Positions 1-8,139 of a stretch of DNA of 64,000 bases are shown here, one piece after another. The notes under the pieces are model-generated. The model was not told the origin of the DNA. It worked only from the letters and a program-made list of their open reading frames with translations, and ran no database searches. A program made the position numbers and the translations under genes. Source of the DNA: JAAYUH01 sp964640995 (GTDB taxonomy: Bacteria; Caldisericota; Caldisericia; B22-G15); the NCBI GenBank assembly GCA_964640995.1, contig CAZXJJ010000002.1:124001-188000 (forward strand), written 5' to 3'. Numbering within the stretch: the first letter of the stretch is position 1; each line of letters begins with the position of its first letter.

Positions 1-228
1 CATTGCACAGCAAATCATAGCACAGATGATACTTGGGAAATAAAAGATAATATATATGTTCCTCAGGGTTTATGTATGCATGCATTTTATGTTTTATATC
101 CTTGGATTCAAGTTTTAAGAATGGAAGGGAATATTCCATGGTCCATAGATAATGAAATTGAAGTTCCATGCATTGATACTGAAAATTTAGTTGTTTTTTC
201 TTTAAAAGGAGTTGAAGTTGAAGAGTGA
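1..228 (+). CDS. TIGR04076-family small protein, C-terminal part
   Basis: The last 75 residues of a small protein whose start lies beyond the left edge. The reading frame is open from base 1 to TGA at 226-228. The pattern of a Gly-Leu-Cys segment, then His-Ala-Phe-x-x-Leu-Tyr-Pro, a Leu-Arg strand, an Ile-Pro-Trp motif, and Pro-Cys-x-Asp followed by Leu-Val-Val-Phe near the end matches the Cys-containing TIGR04076 family, which is usually about 80-100 residues. The function of that family is unknown. The stop overlaps the fhs start by 17 bases, so the two are probably co-transcribed. Confidence 0.6.
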   Translation, partial: HCTANHSTDDTWEIKDNIYVPQGLCMHAFYVLYPWIQVLRMEGNIPWSIDNEIEVPCIDTENLVVFSLKGVEVEE

Positions 229-1909
229 TATCGAAATAAATAGAGAATGTAAACCTAAAAAAATTGAAGAAATAGGAGAATCTATTGGATTAGAAAATGA
301 AGATATTATAAAATATGGAGATTACATTGCTAAAATAAAACTTTCAATGTTAGAGAAAATAAAAGATAAAAAAGAAGGAAAATATATTTTAGTAACTGGC
401 ATTAACCCAACGCCTCTTGGTGAAGGAAAAACTACAACAACAATTGGTTTGGGTCAAGCATTTAATAAACTTGGAAAAGTTGGAATTATTTCTATAAGAC
501 AACCTTCTCTAGGTCCAGTTTTTGGAATTAAAGGTGGAGCACATGGAGGAGGATACTCTCAAGTTTATCCAATGGTTGAATTTAATACACATTTCACAGG
601 AGATAACTATGCAGTTTATACTGCACATAACCTACTTGTATCTTTTTTGTATAATTCAATTTATCATAAAAACCCTCTTAATATAGATTTGAATACAATA
701 AATATAAAAAGAGTGATTGATATTTCTGACAGAAGTTTAAGAAAAATAATAGGTGGAGTTTCCGAAAATTATGTTATTCATGAGAGCGGTTTTGAAATAA
801 CATCTGCATCGGAAATAATGGCTATTCTTGCACTTTCTAAAAATTTAAAAGATCTCAGAGAAAGATTGGGAAAAATTATAGTTGGTTTTACATATGATAA
901 AAAGCCGGTATTTTCAGAAGACCTAAAAGTGGCTGGAAGTTTAGCGCTTTTAACAAAAGATGCTCTTATGCCAAATTTAATTCAGACAATTGAAAACTCT
1001 CCTGTTTTAGTTCATACAGGACCATTTGGGAATATTGCTCATGGTAATTCATCAATATTTGCAGATCTAATTGGAATTAAACTCTCAGATTATTTAATAA
1101 CAGAGGCAGGATTTGGAACAGATCTTGGTGCAGAGAAATTTTTTAATATAAAATGTAGATACTCAAACTTAAAACCAGATCTGGGTGTCCTTGTTGTAAG
1201 TTTAAGAGCAATTAAGATGCATGGTTCAAATGCAAGGGTTTCACCTGGAAAATCTCTTCCAAAAGAGATTATAGAAAAAAATATTGATGCTGTAATTAAA
1301 GGAGGAGAAAATCTAAAAAAACACATTGAGAATATAAAATTACATGGAATAAAGGTTATAGTTAATCTTAACCTATTTGAAAATGATGATTTTGAAGAAA
1401 TTAAAGTTTTAAGAAAAATTTCTATTGAAAGTGGAGCAGATGACTTTGTTATCTCTGAAGTTTATCAAAAAGGTGGAGATGGTGGAATAGACCTTGCAAA
1501 ATCAATAATAAATCTAACAAAAAATGGAGAAACTAATTTTAATTTTTTGTATAATCTTGATTTATCAATTGAGGAAAAAATTAAAATTATATGCCAAAAA
1601 ATTTATGGAGCAAAAGATGTTTCATTCTCTTCTGAAGCAAAGAAAAAAATAGAACTTTTTGAAAATCTTAATTTATCAAATTTACCAATTTGTATGGCTA
1701 AAACTCATTTATCTCTCTCTTCAGACCCTAATTTAAGAGGAAGACCAAAAGATTTTATAATTCCTATAATTGACCTCAAAATATCAAATGGAGCTGGTTT
1801 TATTGTTGCATACACACAAGAGATTAGTACAATGCCATCTCTTCCTTCAGATCCAATTGGAAGGTATATTGACATAGATGAAAATGGAAATGTGTTTGGA
1901 TTAAAATAG
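212..1909 (+). CDS. fhs: Formate--tetrahydrofolate ligase
   Basis: 565 residues, the usual length for the family. The enzyme uses ATP to join formate to tetrahydrofolate, giving 10-formyl-THF, and is cytosolic. The P-loop-like TPLGEGKTTTTIGLGQAF segment lies near residue 67, followed by the conserved SLGPVFGIKGGAHGGGYSQV block. The end of the protein has the family's MPSLPSDP-type motif. The start is TTG at 212; a second TTG at 218 is possible. folD follows with no gap (TAG then ATG at 1910), forming a C1-folate pair. Assignment is secure from motifs and length. Confidence 0.97.
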   Translation: MKLKSDIEINRECKPKKIEEIGESIGLENEDIIKYGDYIAKIKLSMLEKIKDKKEGKYILVTGINPTPLGEGKTTTTIGLGQAFNKLGKVGIISIRQPSLGPVFGIKGGAHGGGYSQVYPMVEFNTHFTGDNYAVYTAHNLLVSFLYNSIYHKNPLNIDLNTINIKRVIDISDRSLRKIIGGVSENYVIHESGFEITSASEIMAILALSKNLKDLRERLGKIIVGFTYDKKPVFSEDLKVAGSLALLTKDALMPNLIQTIENSPVLVHTGPFGNIAHGNSSIFADLIGIKLSDYLITEAGFGTDLGAEKFFNIKCRYSNLKPDLGVLVVSLRAIKMHGSNARVSPGKSLPKEIIEKNIDAVIKGGENLKKHIENIKLHGIKVIVNLNLFENDDFEEIKVLRKISIESGADDFVISEVYQKGGDGGIDLAKSIINLTKNGETNFNFLYNLDLSIEEKIKIICQKIYGAKDVSFSSEAKKKIELFENLNLSNLPICMAKTHLSLSSDPNLRGRPKDFIIPIIDLKISNGAGFIVAYTQEISTMPSLPSDPIGRYIDIDENGNVFGLK

Positions 1910-2764
1910 ATGGGCGAAGTTATAAATATAGATGACCTAGAAATAAAACTTGAAAATGAAATAAAATCTGAATTAAAGAAATTAGATATAGAAGATAAAT
2001 ATATATCTTTTCTGATTTTCACAAAAAGACCTGATGCAATAATTTTTTTAAAAGAGTTAAATGAATTATTTGATAGTTATTCATTGAAATTTAAGAATTT
2101 CCTTTTTTATGATCTAGATGAAAATGAAATTATAAAAGAAATTGAGAAATTGAATAAAGATAAATTTGCAATGGGAATTTTACCAATAAGACCTTTAAGA
2201 GAAGATTTGGAGGAATTTAAAATTTTATCATCAATTGACCCTAAAAAAGATATTGATTGTCTAACATTTATTAATCTTGGAAAACTTTTTTCATTTAAAC
2301 CTCATTACATACCATCAGTTGTTCTTGCATCATTTGAGATTTTAAAAGATTTTGTTTTGAAAAAATTTAATGATTTAAATTATTTAACTGGAAAACTTAC
2401 AGTTGTTGTTGGAAGAAGTATAGGAGTTGGTAGACCACTTTATATAGTTTCTCTTTTGAATGATCTTGTTCCAATAAATTTACATTCAAAAGTTAAAAAT
2501 TTGAAAGATTATGTTTCTCTTGGTGATATTATCTTTTCCTGTGCAGGAGTTCCTGAATTTATAAATGGAGATATGATAAAAGAGAACTCCATTATAATTG
2601 ACATTGGAATAAATAAAAGAGAAGATGGGAAAATTGTTGGTGATGTGGATTTTGATTCTGTTATAGATAAATGCCTTGGAATTACACCGGTTCCAAAAGG
2701 GGTTTCAGAAATTACTAATCTTTTTATCATAAAAAACTACCTTAAGAGTTTTAAATTTATCTAA
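1910..2764 (+). CDS. folD: FolD-like methylene-THF dehydrogenase/cyclohydrolase, degenerate active site
   Basis: 284 residues, collinear with FolD. The NAD(P)-binding half is well kept: a GRS-type motif (GRSIGVGRPL), SCAGVPEFINGDMIKE, IDIGINK and the ITPVPKGV tail. The catalytic half is not. In a gapless alignment from the Pro of KRPDAIIFLKEL (recalled E. coli sequence), the family's Tyr-Val-x-x-Lys becomes Phe-Leu-x-x-Leu, and Val-Gln-Leu-Pro-Leu-Pro becomes PIRPLR, so Tyr, Lys and Gln are all lost. The Asp of KKDIDC is retained and the Cys-Thr-Pro motif is absent. It is expected to keep nucleotide binding; cyclohydrolase activity is doubtful. It sits directly behind fhs and overlaps convergent nth by 8 bases. 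Confidence 0.85.
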   Translation: MGEVINIDDLEIKLENEIKSELKKLDIEDKYISFLIFTKRPDAIIFLKELNELFDSYSLKFKNFLFYDLDENEIIKEIEKLNKDKFAMGILPIRPLREDLEEFKILSSIDPKKDIDCLTFINLGKLFSFKPHYIPSVVLASFEILKDFVLKKFNDLNYLTGKLTVVVGRSIGVGRPLYIVSLLNDLVPINLHSKVKNLKDYVSLGDIIFSCAGVPEFINGDMIKENSIIIDIGINKREDGKIVGDVDFDSVIDKCLGITPVPKGVSEITNLFIIKNYLKSFKFI

Positions 2765-3401
2765 ATCTTTTAACATTGACTTTTTTACAATATTTCTCTA
2801 TAGGACAAATGGAACACTTTGGAGAAATAGGAGTACAGATTGCCTTTCCAAAATTAACAAGGTAATCATTCAATTCTATCCAATATTTTTCAGGAACAAC
2901 TTCTCTTAATTCAAACTCAGTTTCCTCTGGTCTTTTTGTTTTAACAATTCCTATTCTATTAGCAATTCTATGAACATGAGTATCAACAGCAATTCCTAAT
3001 TTGTTAAAACCTTTTGTTATAACAATATTTGCTGTTTTCCTTCCAACCTGTGGGAGTTTTATTAGTTCTTCAATACTATCTGGAACTTTTCCTTTATATT
3101 TTTCAATTAAGACTTGTGATAATTCTTTTAGTCTCTTTGCCTTAACTCTATAAAATCCAGAGGGATAAATTATTTTTTCCAATTCTTCTGTATCAATTTT
3201 TTGTAAATCATATGGATTTTTTACCTTTTTAAATAATTTCTCTGTAACTTTATCTGTAGTCTCATCTTTTGTTCTTTGAGAAATAATACATGCCACAAGA
3301 ACTTTAAAAGGATCTTCTTTTTCAGAAATTTTATCCATTAGAGTTTTATTATTTAATTTGTAAAACTCTCTTATTTTTTCAACAATTTTATCAATTATCA
3401 C
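2757..3401 (-). CDS. nth: Endonuclease III, Fe-S DNA glycosylase/AP lyase
   Basis: 214 residues, normal length. It removes oxidised pyrimidines from DNA and cuts the abasic strand. The helix-hairpin-helix LPQVGRKTANIV carries the catalytic Lys; the catalytic Asp is in VDTHVHRIANRIG. The C-terminus holds the [4Fe-4S] loop Cys-x6-Cys-x2-Cys-x5-Cys (CTPISPKCSICPIEKYC). The GTG start overlaps the stop of the upstream permease (GTGA, 3398-3401), so it is translated as the last gene of the BMP transporter operon, an unusual placement for a repair gene. Confidence 0.96.
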   Translation of the reverse strand: MIIDKIVEKIREFYKLNNKTLMDKISEKEDPFKVLVACIISQRTKDETTDKVTEKLFKKVKNPYDLQKIDTEELEKIIYPSGFYRVKAKRLKELSQVLIEKYKGKVPDSIEELIKLPQVGRKTANIVITKGFNKLGIAVDTHVHRIANRIGIVKTKRPEETEFELREVVPEKYWIELNDYLVNFGKAICTPISPKCSICPIEKYCKKVNVKRFR

Positions 3402-4333
3402 TCTCTTTTATATGGTTTTAAAATCGAGGAAGGTGCTAAAGCATTTCTTGCAACAAGCACAAGAACAACTATTGTTAAAACATATGGCATCATCAAGAAA
3501 AATTGATAAGGTATATTAAAACCAATTGCTTGTAATCTCAACTGTAAAGCATCAATTCCACCAAATAAAAGTGCACCAAGAAGAACTCTTTTAGGGTCCC
3601 AATTTGCAAAAATTGTTAGAGCAATAGAAACCCAACCTCTTCCACCAACTATTCCATAAAGAAACATATTGAAATAAGCAAGGGTAAAAAATGAACCTGC
3701 AAGACCCATAAGTGCACCACCTATCATTAAGGCAATATACCTTGTTCTGTAAACATTTATACCAAGAGCATCTGCTGCTTCAGGATTTTCTCCAACAGAT
3801 CTTAATGATAAGCCAAAATTGGTTCTATATAGTAAAAAAGAAAAAATTGGTACAAGAACTAAAGCAATATAAGTTAAAATGTATTGGTCGAATAGAATAG
3901 GACCAATAAAAGGAATTTTTGAAAGAATTGGTATTGTTAAGGTTTTAAAAGTTTGAATTGTTGGAGGAATTGTTGGAGAACCAATAATTTGTCTGTATGT
4001 AAATAAAGAGAGACCTGTTGCAAATAGAGTAATACCAAGTCCACTTACATGTTGCGATACACCTAATGAAACAGAGAAAAATGCCATAAGAATTCCAAAA
4101 AGAACTCCAACTATAATTGCAGTTAAAACTCCAAGCCAAAGATTGTTTGTAAAGTAAACAGTTAAATATGCAACAAGAGATGAATATAACATAATGCCTT
4201 CTATACCGAGATTTAAAACTCCACTTCTTTCACAAATCGTCTCTCCTAAAGTCGCGAGTATGAGAGGTGTTGCCATCCTTATGGTTGCAGAAAGTAGTCC
4301 TATAAAAAATCCAGCTGTTAAAATATCTTTCAT
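3398..4333 (-). CDS. BMP-type ABC transporter permease, second subunit
   Basis: 311 residues and highly hydrophobic, with about 8-9 likely membrane spans. It belongs to the BPD_transp_2 permeases that work with BMP lipoproteins in purine-nucleoside import (YufQ/NupQ type). Family marks include GETICERSGVLNLGIEGIM near the N-terminus, VGENPEAADALGINV, and GGRGWVSIALTIFANWDP. The ATG overlaps the upstream permease stop (ATGA) and its own stop overlaps nth. Substrate is inferred from family only; riboflavin or other BMP ligands remain possible. Confidence 0.9.
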   Translation of the reverse strand: MKDILTAGFFIGLLSATIRMATPLILATLGETICERSGVLNLGIEGIMLYSSLVAYLTVYFTNNLWLGVLTAIIVGVLFGILMAFFSVSLGVSQHVSGLGITLFATGLSLFTYRQIIGSPTIPPTIQTFKTLTIPILSKIPFIGPILFDQYILTYIALVLVPIFSFLLYRTNFGLSLRSVGENPEAADALGINVYRTRYIALMIGGALMGLAGSFFTLAYFNMFLYGIVGGRGWVSIALTIFANWDPKRVLLGALLFGGIDALQLRLQAIGFNIPYQFFLMMPYVLTIVVLVLVARNALAPSSILKPYKRE

Positions 4334-5391
4334 TCGACCCTCCTTATTTCATATTCATAAAAAATAAGCATTGCAAGTAAAACAAGAAGAGTTATTCCTT
4401 GAATAACATCAGCCATAAACATAGTTACTCCTGTTGCTCTACTCATATATTGAGCACCAGTAATGATTATTGCAAAGAAGAAAGCAGAGAGTAAAACTCC
4501 AAAAGGTTTTAAGCCTCCTAACATTGCAACAACAATTCCTGTATAACCATATCCAGGTGAAATATTTTCAGTAAGTCTATAATGTAAACCAGCAACTTCT
4601 CCAACACCTGCAAGGCCTGCAATTCCCCCACTAATTATTGAAGTTATTAAGATTGTTTTTTTAATATCTATTCCTAAAAAATTACTTGCCTTTGGATTTG
4701 CACCAGTTGCTCTGATATTAAATCCAAGTTTTGTATATTTAATCAAAATATAAACAACAATAACCGATAAGATTGAAATTATTAAACCAAAATGAACTCG
4801 AGATCTCTCTATTAATTTTGGAAAAATAGCATTCTCAGAAATTCTTATTGATTGAGGCCACATTGTTTCTGGATCTCTCCATGGACCTTCAAGAATCGCT
4901 GTAACAAAATATATCATTATGTAGTTCAATAAAAGAGTTGTAACAACATCATCTGCCTTAAGATATGTTTTTAAAAATCCAGGCAAAAGAGCCCATAAAC
5001 CTCCAGCAATAAATCCAACTAGTAATAAAAGTGGTATATATAAAAAATTTGGAAGATTAAGATAACTAATTCCAACATAAGTTGCAGCAAGAGCACCTGC
5101 ATAAAATTGTCCCTCTGCACCTATGTTCCAAAATTTTCCTGTAAAAGCAAGCGCAACTGCAATCCCTGTTAAAATTAATGGTATTGCTTTAACAATTGTT
5201 TCAAGAAATCCTAATCTTGTGCCAAGTGCACCATAAAATATACTATAAATTGCAGTAATTGGATTTTTGCCAGCAAGTAAAATGATTATTGAAGAAAAAA
5301 TAAAGGAAACTCCTATTGCAATAAATGGTAAAAGAATTCTAAATGCAGGTGAGATTTTCTCCCTTTTAACTAATCTAAATTTAGGTAACAG
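4330..5391 (-). CDS. BMP-type ABC transporter permease, first subunit (CTG start)
   Basis: 353 residues if read from CTG at 5391-5389. The conserved permease sequence (FWNIGAEGQFYAGALAATYV and further spans) continues well upstream of the first conventional start at 4986, so a start there would cut off about 135 residues. In that frame there is no ATG, GTG or TTG between the upstream stop and the first membrane span. CTG at 5391 sits 9 bases after AAAGGAGG (5401-5408), an excellent ribosome site. It overlaps the ATPase stop by 11 bases. It forms the YufP/NupP-type half of the channel with the next gene. Confidence 0.88.
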   Translation of the reverse strand: MLPKFRLVKREKISPAFRILLPFIAIGVSFIFSSIIILLAGKNPITAIYSIFYGALGTRLGFLETIVKAIPLILTGIAVALAFTGKFWNIGAEGQFYAGALAATYVGISYLNLPNFLYIPLLLLVGFIAGGLWALLPGFLKTYLKADDVVTTLLLNYIMIYFVTAILEGPWRDPETMWPQSIRISENAIFPKLIERSRVHFGLIISILSVIVVYILIKYTKLGFNIRATGANPKASNFLGIDIKKTILITSIISGGIAGLAGVGEVAGLHYRLTENISPGYGYTGIVVAMLGGLKPFGVLLSAFFFAIIITGAQYMSRATGVTMFMADVIQGITLLVLLAMLIFYEYEIRRVE

Positions 5392-6910
5392 CTTGAAGTT
5401 CCTCCTTTCTTGTTCCAGTCATCATTAAACCAATTTCCTCTCTTGTTAGTTCTCCTCTTTTAACTTCTCCCATGATTTCACCGTTATAAATTACCAAAAG
5501 CCTGTCAGAAAGATTTAATATCTCGTCTAAATCTTCTGAAATTAAAAGTATCCCTGCACCCTTTTCTCTTAATTCAATAAGTTTTTTATGAATAAATTCT
5601 GTTGCACCAACATCAAGACCCCTTGTTGGTTGAGATGCAAGAACAAAATCTGGATTCATAGAAAGAATTCTTGCAAGAATACATTTTTGTAAATTTCCAC
5701 CTGAAAGTTTTTTTGTTGTTAATAATTGATTTGGTGTTTTTATGTCATAAGATTTGATTAAATTATCACAATATAAAAAAATTTCTTTGTAATTTAAAAA
5801 TGCTCCTTTTGATAGTGGTTTTTTATCAAAATATTCAATTATTAAATTTTCAAAAACTGGCAAATCTAAAACAAGCCCCATATCCATTCTATCTTCAGGA
5901 ATTCTACCCATTCCTCTATTTATTCTTTCTTTTGGTTTAAGATATGTTATATCTAACCCCTTGTAAATAATTTTTCCTTCGAGTGGAAACCTAACACCAC
6001 TTATGATTTCCTCTAATTCCTTTTGACCATTTCCAGATACACCTGCAAGACCAACAATTTCTCCTCTTTTAATATCAAAATTTAAATTTTTTAAGGCAAT
6101 ATGGCCTCTATCACTTAATGCTTTTATATTCTCAATTTTTAAAATAGTTTCCTCTTGTTTTGTTGGTGAAAGTTCAAAAATATCAAAAACTTCTTTTCCA
6201 ACCATAAGGGATGCAAGTTCTTTTTTATTTGTGTTTTTTGGATCTCTTTCTCCTGAAACTTTACCATTTCTTAAAATAACTATTCTATCACTTATTTCAA
6301 GGACTTCATCTAATTTGTGAGAAATAAATATGATTGTTTTACCTTCCTCTTTTAATATTTTTAATGTTTTAAAAAGTTCTCTAACCTCTTGTGGAGTTAA
6401 CACTGCTGTTGGTTCATCGAGAATTAAAATATCAATATTTCTAAAAAGAACCTTTAAAATTTCTACCTTTTGTTTTTCTCCAACAGATAGTTCACTTATC
6501 TTTGCATCAGGATCAACATAGAGTTCATATTTTTTCATATATTCTAAAACTTTTTCTTTTGCTTTTTTGATGTCTAAGGTAAATTTGTTTGATTCTAAAC
6601 CTAAAATTATGTTCTCTGTTACTGTAAATGGATTAACAAGAGTAAAATGCTGGTGAACCATTCCAATCCCTTGATTTATTGCATCTTTAGGTGAATTTAT
6701 CTCAATTTTTTTTCCTTTTATAAATATCTCACCTGAATCTTTTCTATATAAACCATATAAAATTTTCATTAGAGTTGTTTTACCTGCACCATTTTCCCCA
6801 AGAAGAGCTACTATTTCTCCTTTCTTTGCATAAAAATTTATTCCATCGTTCGCATTAACACCGGGAAACCTTTTTTTAATATCTTTCATCAAAACAATAT
6901 ACTCTACCAT
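5381..6910 (-). CDS. BMP-type ABC transporter, duplicated ATPase
   Basis: About 509 residues with two nucleotide-binding domains in one chain, as in YufO/NupO and sugar importers of the RbsA type. Domain 1 has Walker A GENGAGKTTLMK, signature LSVGEKQK and Walker B ILILDEPT. Domain 2 has a degenerate P-loop (GVSGNGQKEL), signature LSGGNLQK and SQPTRGLD. ATG at 6910 is chosen; an in-frame GTG lies three codons earlier at 6919. Neither has a clear Shine-Dalgarno site. It is separated from the binding-protein gene by a terminator hairpin, so it is probably expressed at a lower level. Confidence 0.93.
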   Translation of the reverse strand: MVEYIVLMKDIKKRFPGVNANDGINFYAKKGEIVALLGENGAGKTTLMKILYGLYRKDSGEIFIKGKKIEINSPKDAINQGIGMVHQHFTLVNPFTVTENIILGLESNKFTLDIKKAKEKVLEYMKKYELYVDPDAKISELSVGEKQKVEILKVLFRNIDILILDEPTAVLTPQEVRELFKTLKILKEEGKTIIFISHKLDEVLEISDRIVILRNGKVSGERDPKNTNKKELASLMVGKEVFDIFELSPTKQEETILKIENIKALSDRGHIALKNLNFDIKRGEIVGLAGVSGNGQKELEEIISGVRFPLEGKIIYKGLDITYLKPKERINRGMGRIPEDRMDMGLVLDLPVFENLIIEYFDKKPLSKGAFLNYKEIFLYCDNLIKSYDIKTPNQLLTTKKLSGGNLQKCILARILSMNPDFVLASQPTRGLDVGATEFIHKKLIELREKGAGILLISEDLDEILNLSDRLLVIYNGEIMGEVKRGELTREEIGLMMTGTRKEELQAVT

Positions 6911-6938
6911 ATTACACACTATTATAAAATGAAATTCT

Positions 6939-6966
6939 TAAAAAAAGGGGGGCTAAATAAGCCCCC
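6939..6966 (-). terminator. Intrinsic terminator/attenuator between binding protein and ATPase genes
   Basis: On the minus strand a 7-bp stem (GGGGGCT with AGCCCCC, loop of 5) is followed by a C and a run of T. It lies 22 bases after the BMP gene stop and about 30 before the ATPase start. Because the downstream genes have no clear promoter of their own, it probably allows partial read-through. Confidence 0.85.
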
Positions 6967-6988
6967 ATATTATTTAAAAAATTAGAAA

Positions 6989-7993
6989 TCAGTCAGATTT
7001 TGGAACACTTTCGTTAACATCAACTCTAAAAACACCAGAAAGAATCTCTTGTTTTCTCTTTTCAACTAAATCTTTAATTTCTTGTGGAAGTTTTGTTTCC
7101 CACCTATGATATGGAGCAAGTTTTGCTCCACCTTTTGCCATCATAGAAAAGTCTTTAAGATCAATTGCTTCAAATGCACCTTTTTTAACCTGTTCTATTA
7201 CATATTCAACTGTTGGGTACATATCCCATAATGGACCCGTTATTACTAAATCTGGGGCAAGTTCCCATTGATCTAATAAACTTCCAAAACAAGGTATGTT
7301 TCTCTCTTTACATGCATCGATCACTCCATATCTCTCTGCATACATGATATCAGCACCAGCCTCGATTTGAGCAATTGCTGCTTCTTTTGCTTTTGGTGGA
7401 TCGAACCAACTTCCAATAAATGTAACTTTAACCCTTGCTTTTGGATTACTCTCTTTTACTCCTTGGATAAACGCATTAACAATTCTATTTACCTCAGGTA
7501 CAGGATATCCACCAACAACACCAATTATGTTGCTCTTTGTTAATTTTCCTGCTATTAATCCACAAAGATATGCTGGTTCATGAATCCAGTTATCGAATAC
7601 TGCAAAATTTGGGTTCATTGGTCCACCACCAGAACCAAATGCAAATGCAATATTTGGATAATCTTTTGCAACTCTTCTTGCTGGCTCCTCGTTTCCAAAA
7701 GCATCACCCATTATAATATCTGGTTTCTTTGTATCGGCAATTTCTCTTAAAACCCTTTCAAAATCTGTATAACCAACACTTTCAACCCATTCATACTCAA
7801 TTCCTAGTGTATCTCTTGCTTTAAGTAATGCTTGGTGAATTACATTTGGCCATGGTTCCTCAAGAGGTGTTGCATAAACTCCTACTACTTTAATTTTCTT
7901 CTCAACTGGTTTCTCTTCTTTTTTTGCACAAGCAGAAAATGCTAAAACTGTAATTAAAACTAAAACCCCAAATAAAATAAATTTTTTACTCAT
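6989..7993 (-). CDS. BMP-family substrate-binding lipoprotein
   Basis: 334 residues with a lipoprotein signal peptide ending in AFSAC (lipidated Cys about residue 21) and a Lys/Glu-rich linker. The fold is a periplasmic-binding type I protein of the BMP/Med group: VGVYATPLEEPWPN at the start of the mature part, DIIMGDAFGNEE, IIGVVGGYPVPEVNR and GADIMYAERYG. Members bind purine nucleosides, and some bind other ligands. It is the first gene of the operon (binding protein, ATPase, permease, permease, nth). Start at ATG with GGAGG 7-8 bases upstream. Confidence 0.92.
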   Translation of the reverse strand: MSKKFILFGVLVLITVLAFSACAKKEEKPVEKKIKVVGVYATPLEEPWPNVIHQALLKARDTLGIEYEWVESVGYTDFERVLREIADTKKPDIIMGDAFGNEEPARRVAKDYPNIAFAFGSGGGPMNPNFAVFDNWIHEPAYLCGLIAGKLTKSNIIGVVGGYPVPEVNRIVNAFIQGVKESNPKARVKVTFIGSWFDPPKAKEAAIAQIEAGADIMYAERYGVIDACKERNIPCFGSLLDQWELAPDLVITGPLWDMYPTVEYVIEQVKKGAFEAIDLKDFSMMAKGGAKLAPYHRWETKLPQEIKDLVEKRKQEILSGVFRVDVNESVPKSD

Positions 7994-8033
7994 AAAAACC
8001 TCCTCTCAGAAATTAGGGATTTTACTTATTTTT

Positions 8034-8063
8034 AGTTTATCATTTAAATTTTATATTTGTCAA
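8034..8063 (-). promoter_or_regulatory. Promoter of the first BMP operon
   Basis: Minus-strand TTGACA at 8063-8058, with TAAACT at 8039-8034 as a -10 after 18 bases. It gives a leader of about 35 bases before the BMP lipoprotein ATG, too short for a riboswitch. Confidence 0.55.
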
Positions 8064-8081
8064 GTATATTAAATTTTACTA

Positions 8082-8110
8082 TTGACAAAAAAACTTAAAT
8101 TTTATAAAAT
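8082..8110 (+). promoter_or_regulatory. Promoter of the TAXI-TRAP operon
   Basis: TTGACA at 8082-8087, 17-base spacer, TAAAAT at 8105-8110, then AGGAGG before the ATG at 8140. It lies back to back with the BMP operon promoter, so the two uptake operons share one 146-base control region. Confidence 0.65.
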
Positions 8111-8139
8111 TTTTTCAAAATAAAATTTAGGAGGTTTTT

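Noticed and set aside
7994..8139. Purine or other riboswitch in front of the BMP or TAXI operons
   Set aside because: The predicted leaders are about 25-35 bases, too short, and no conserved riboswitch core is seen.
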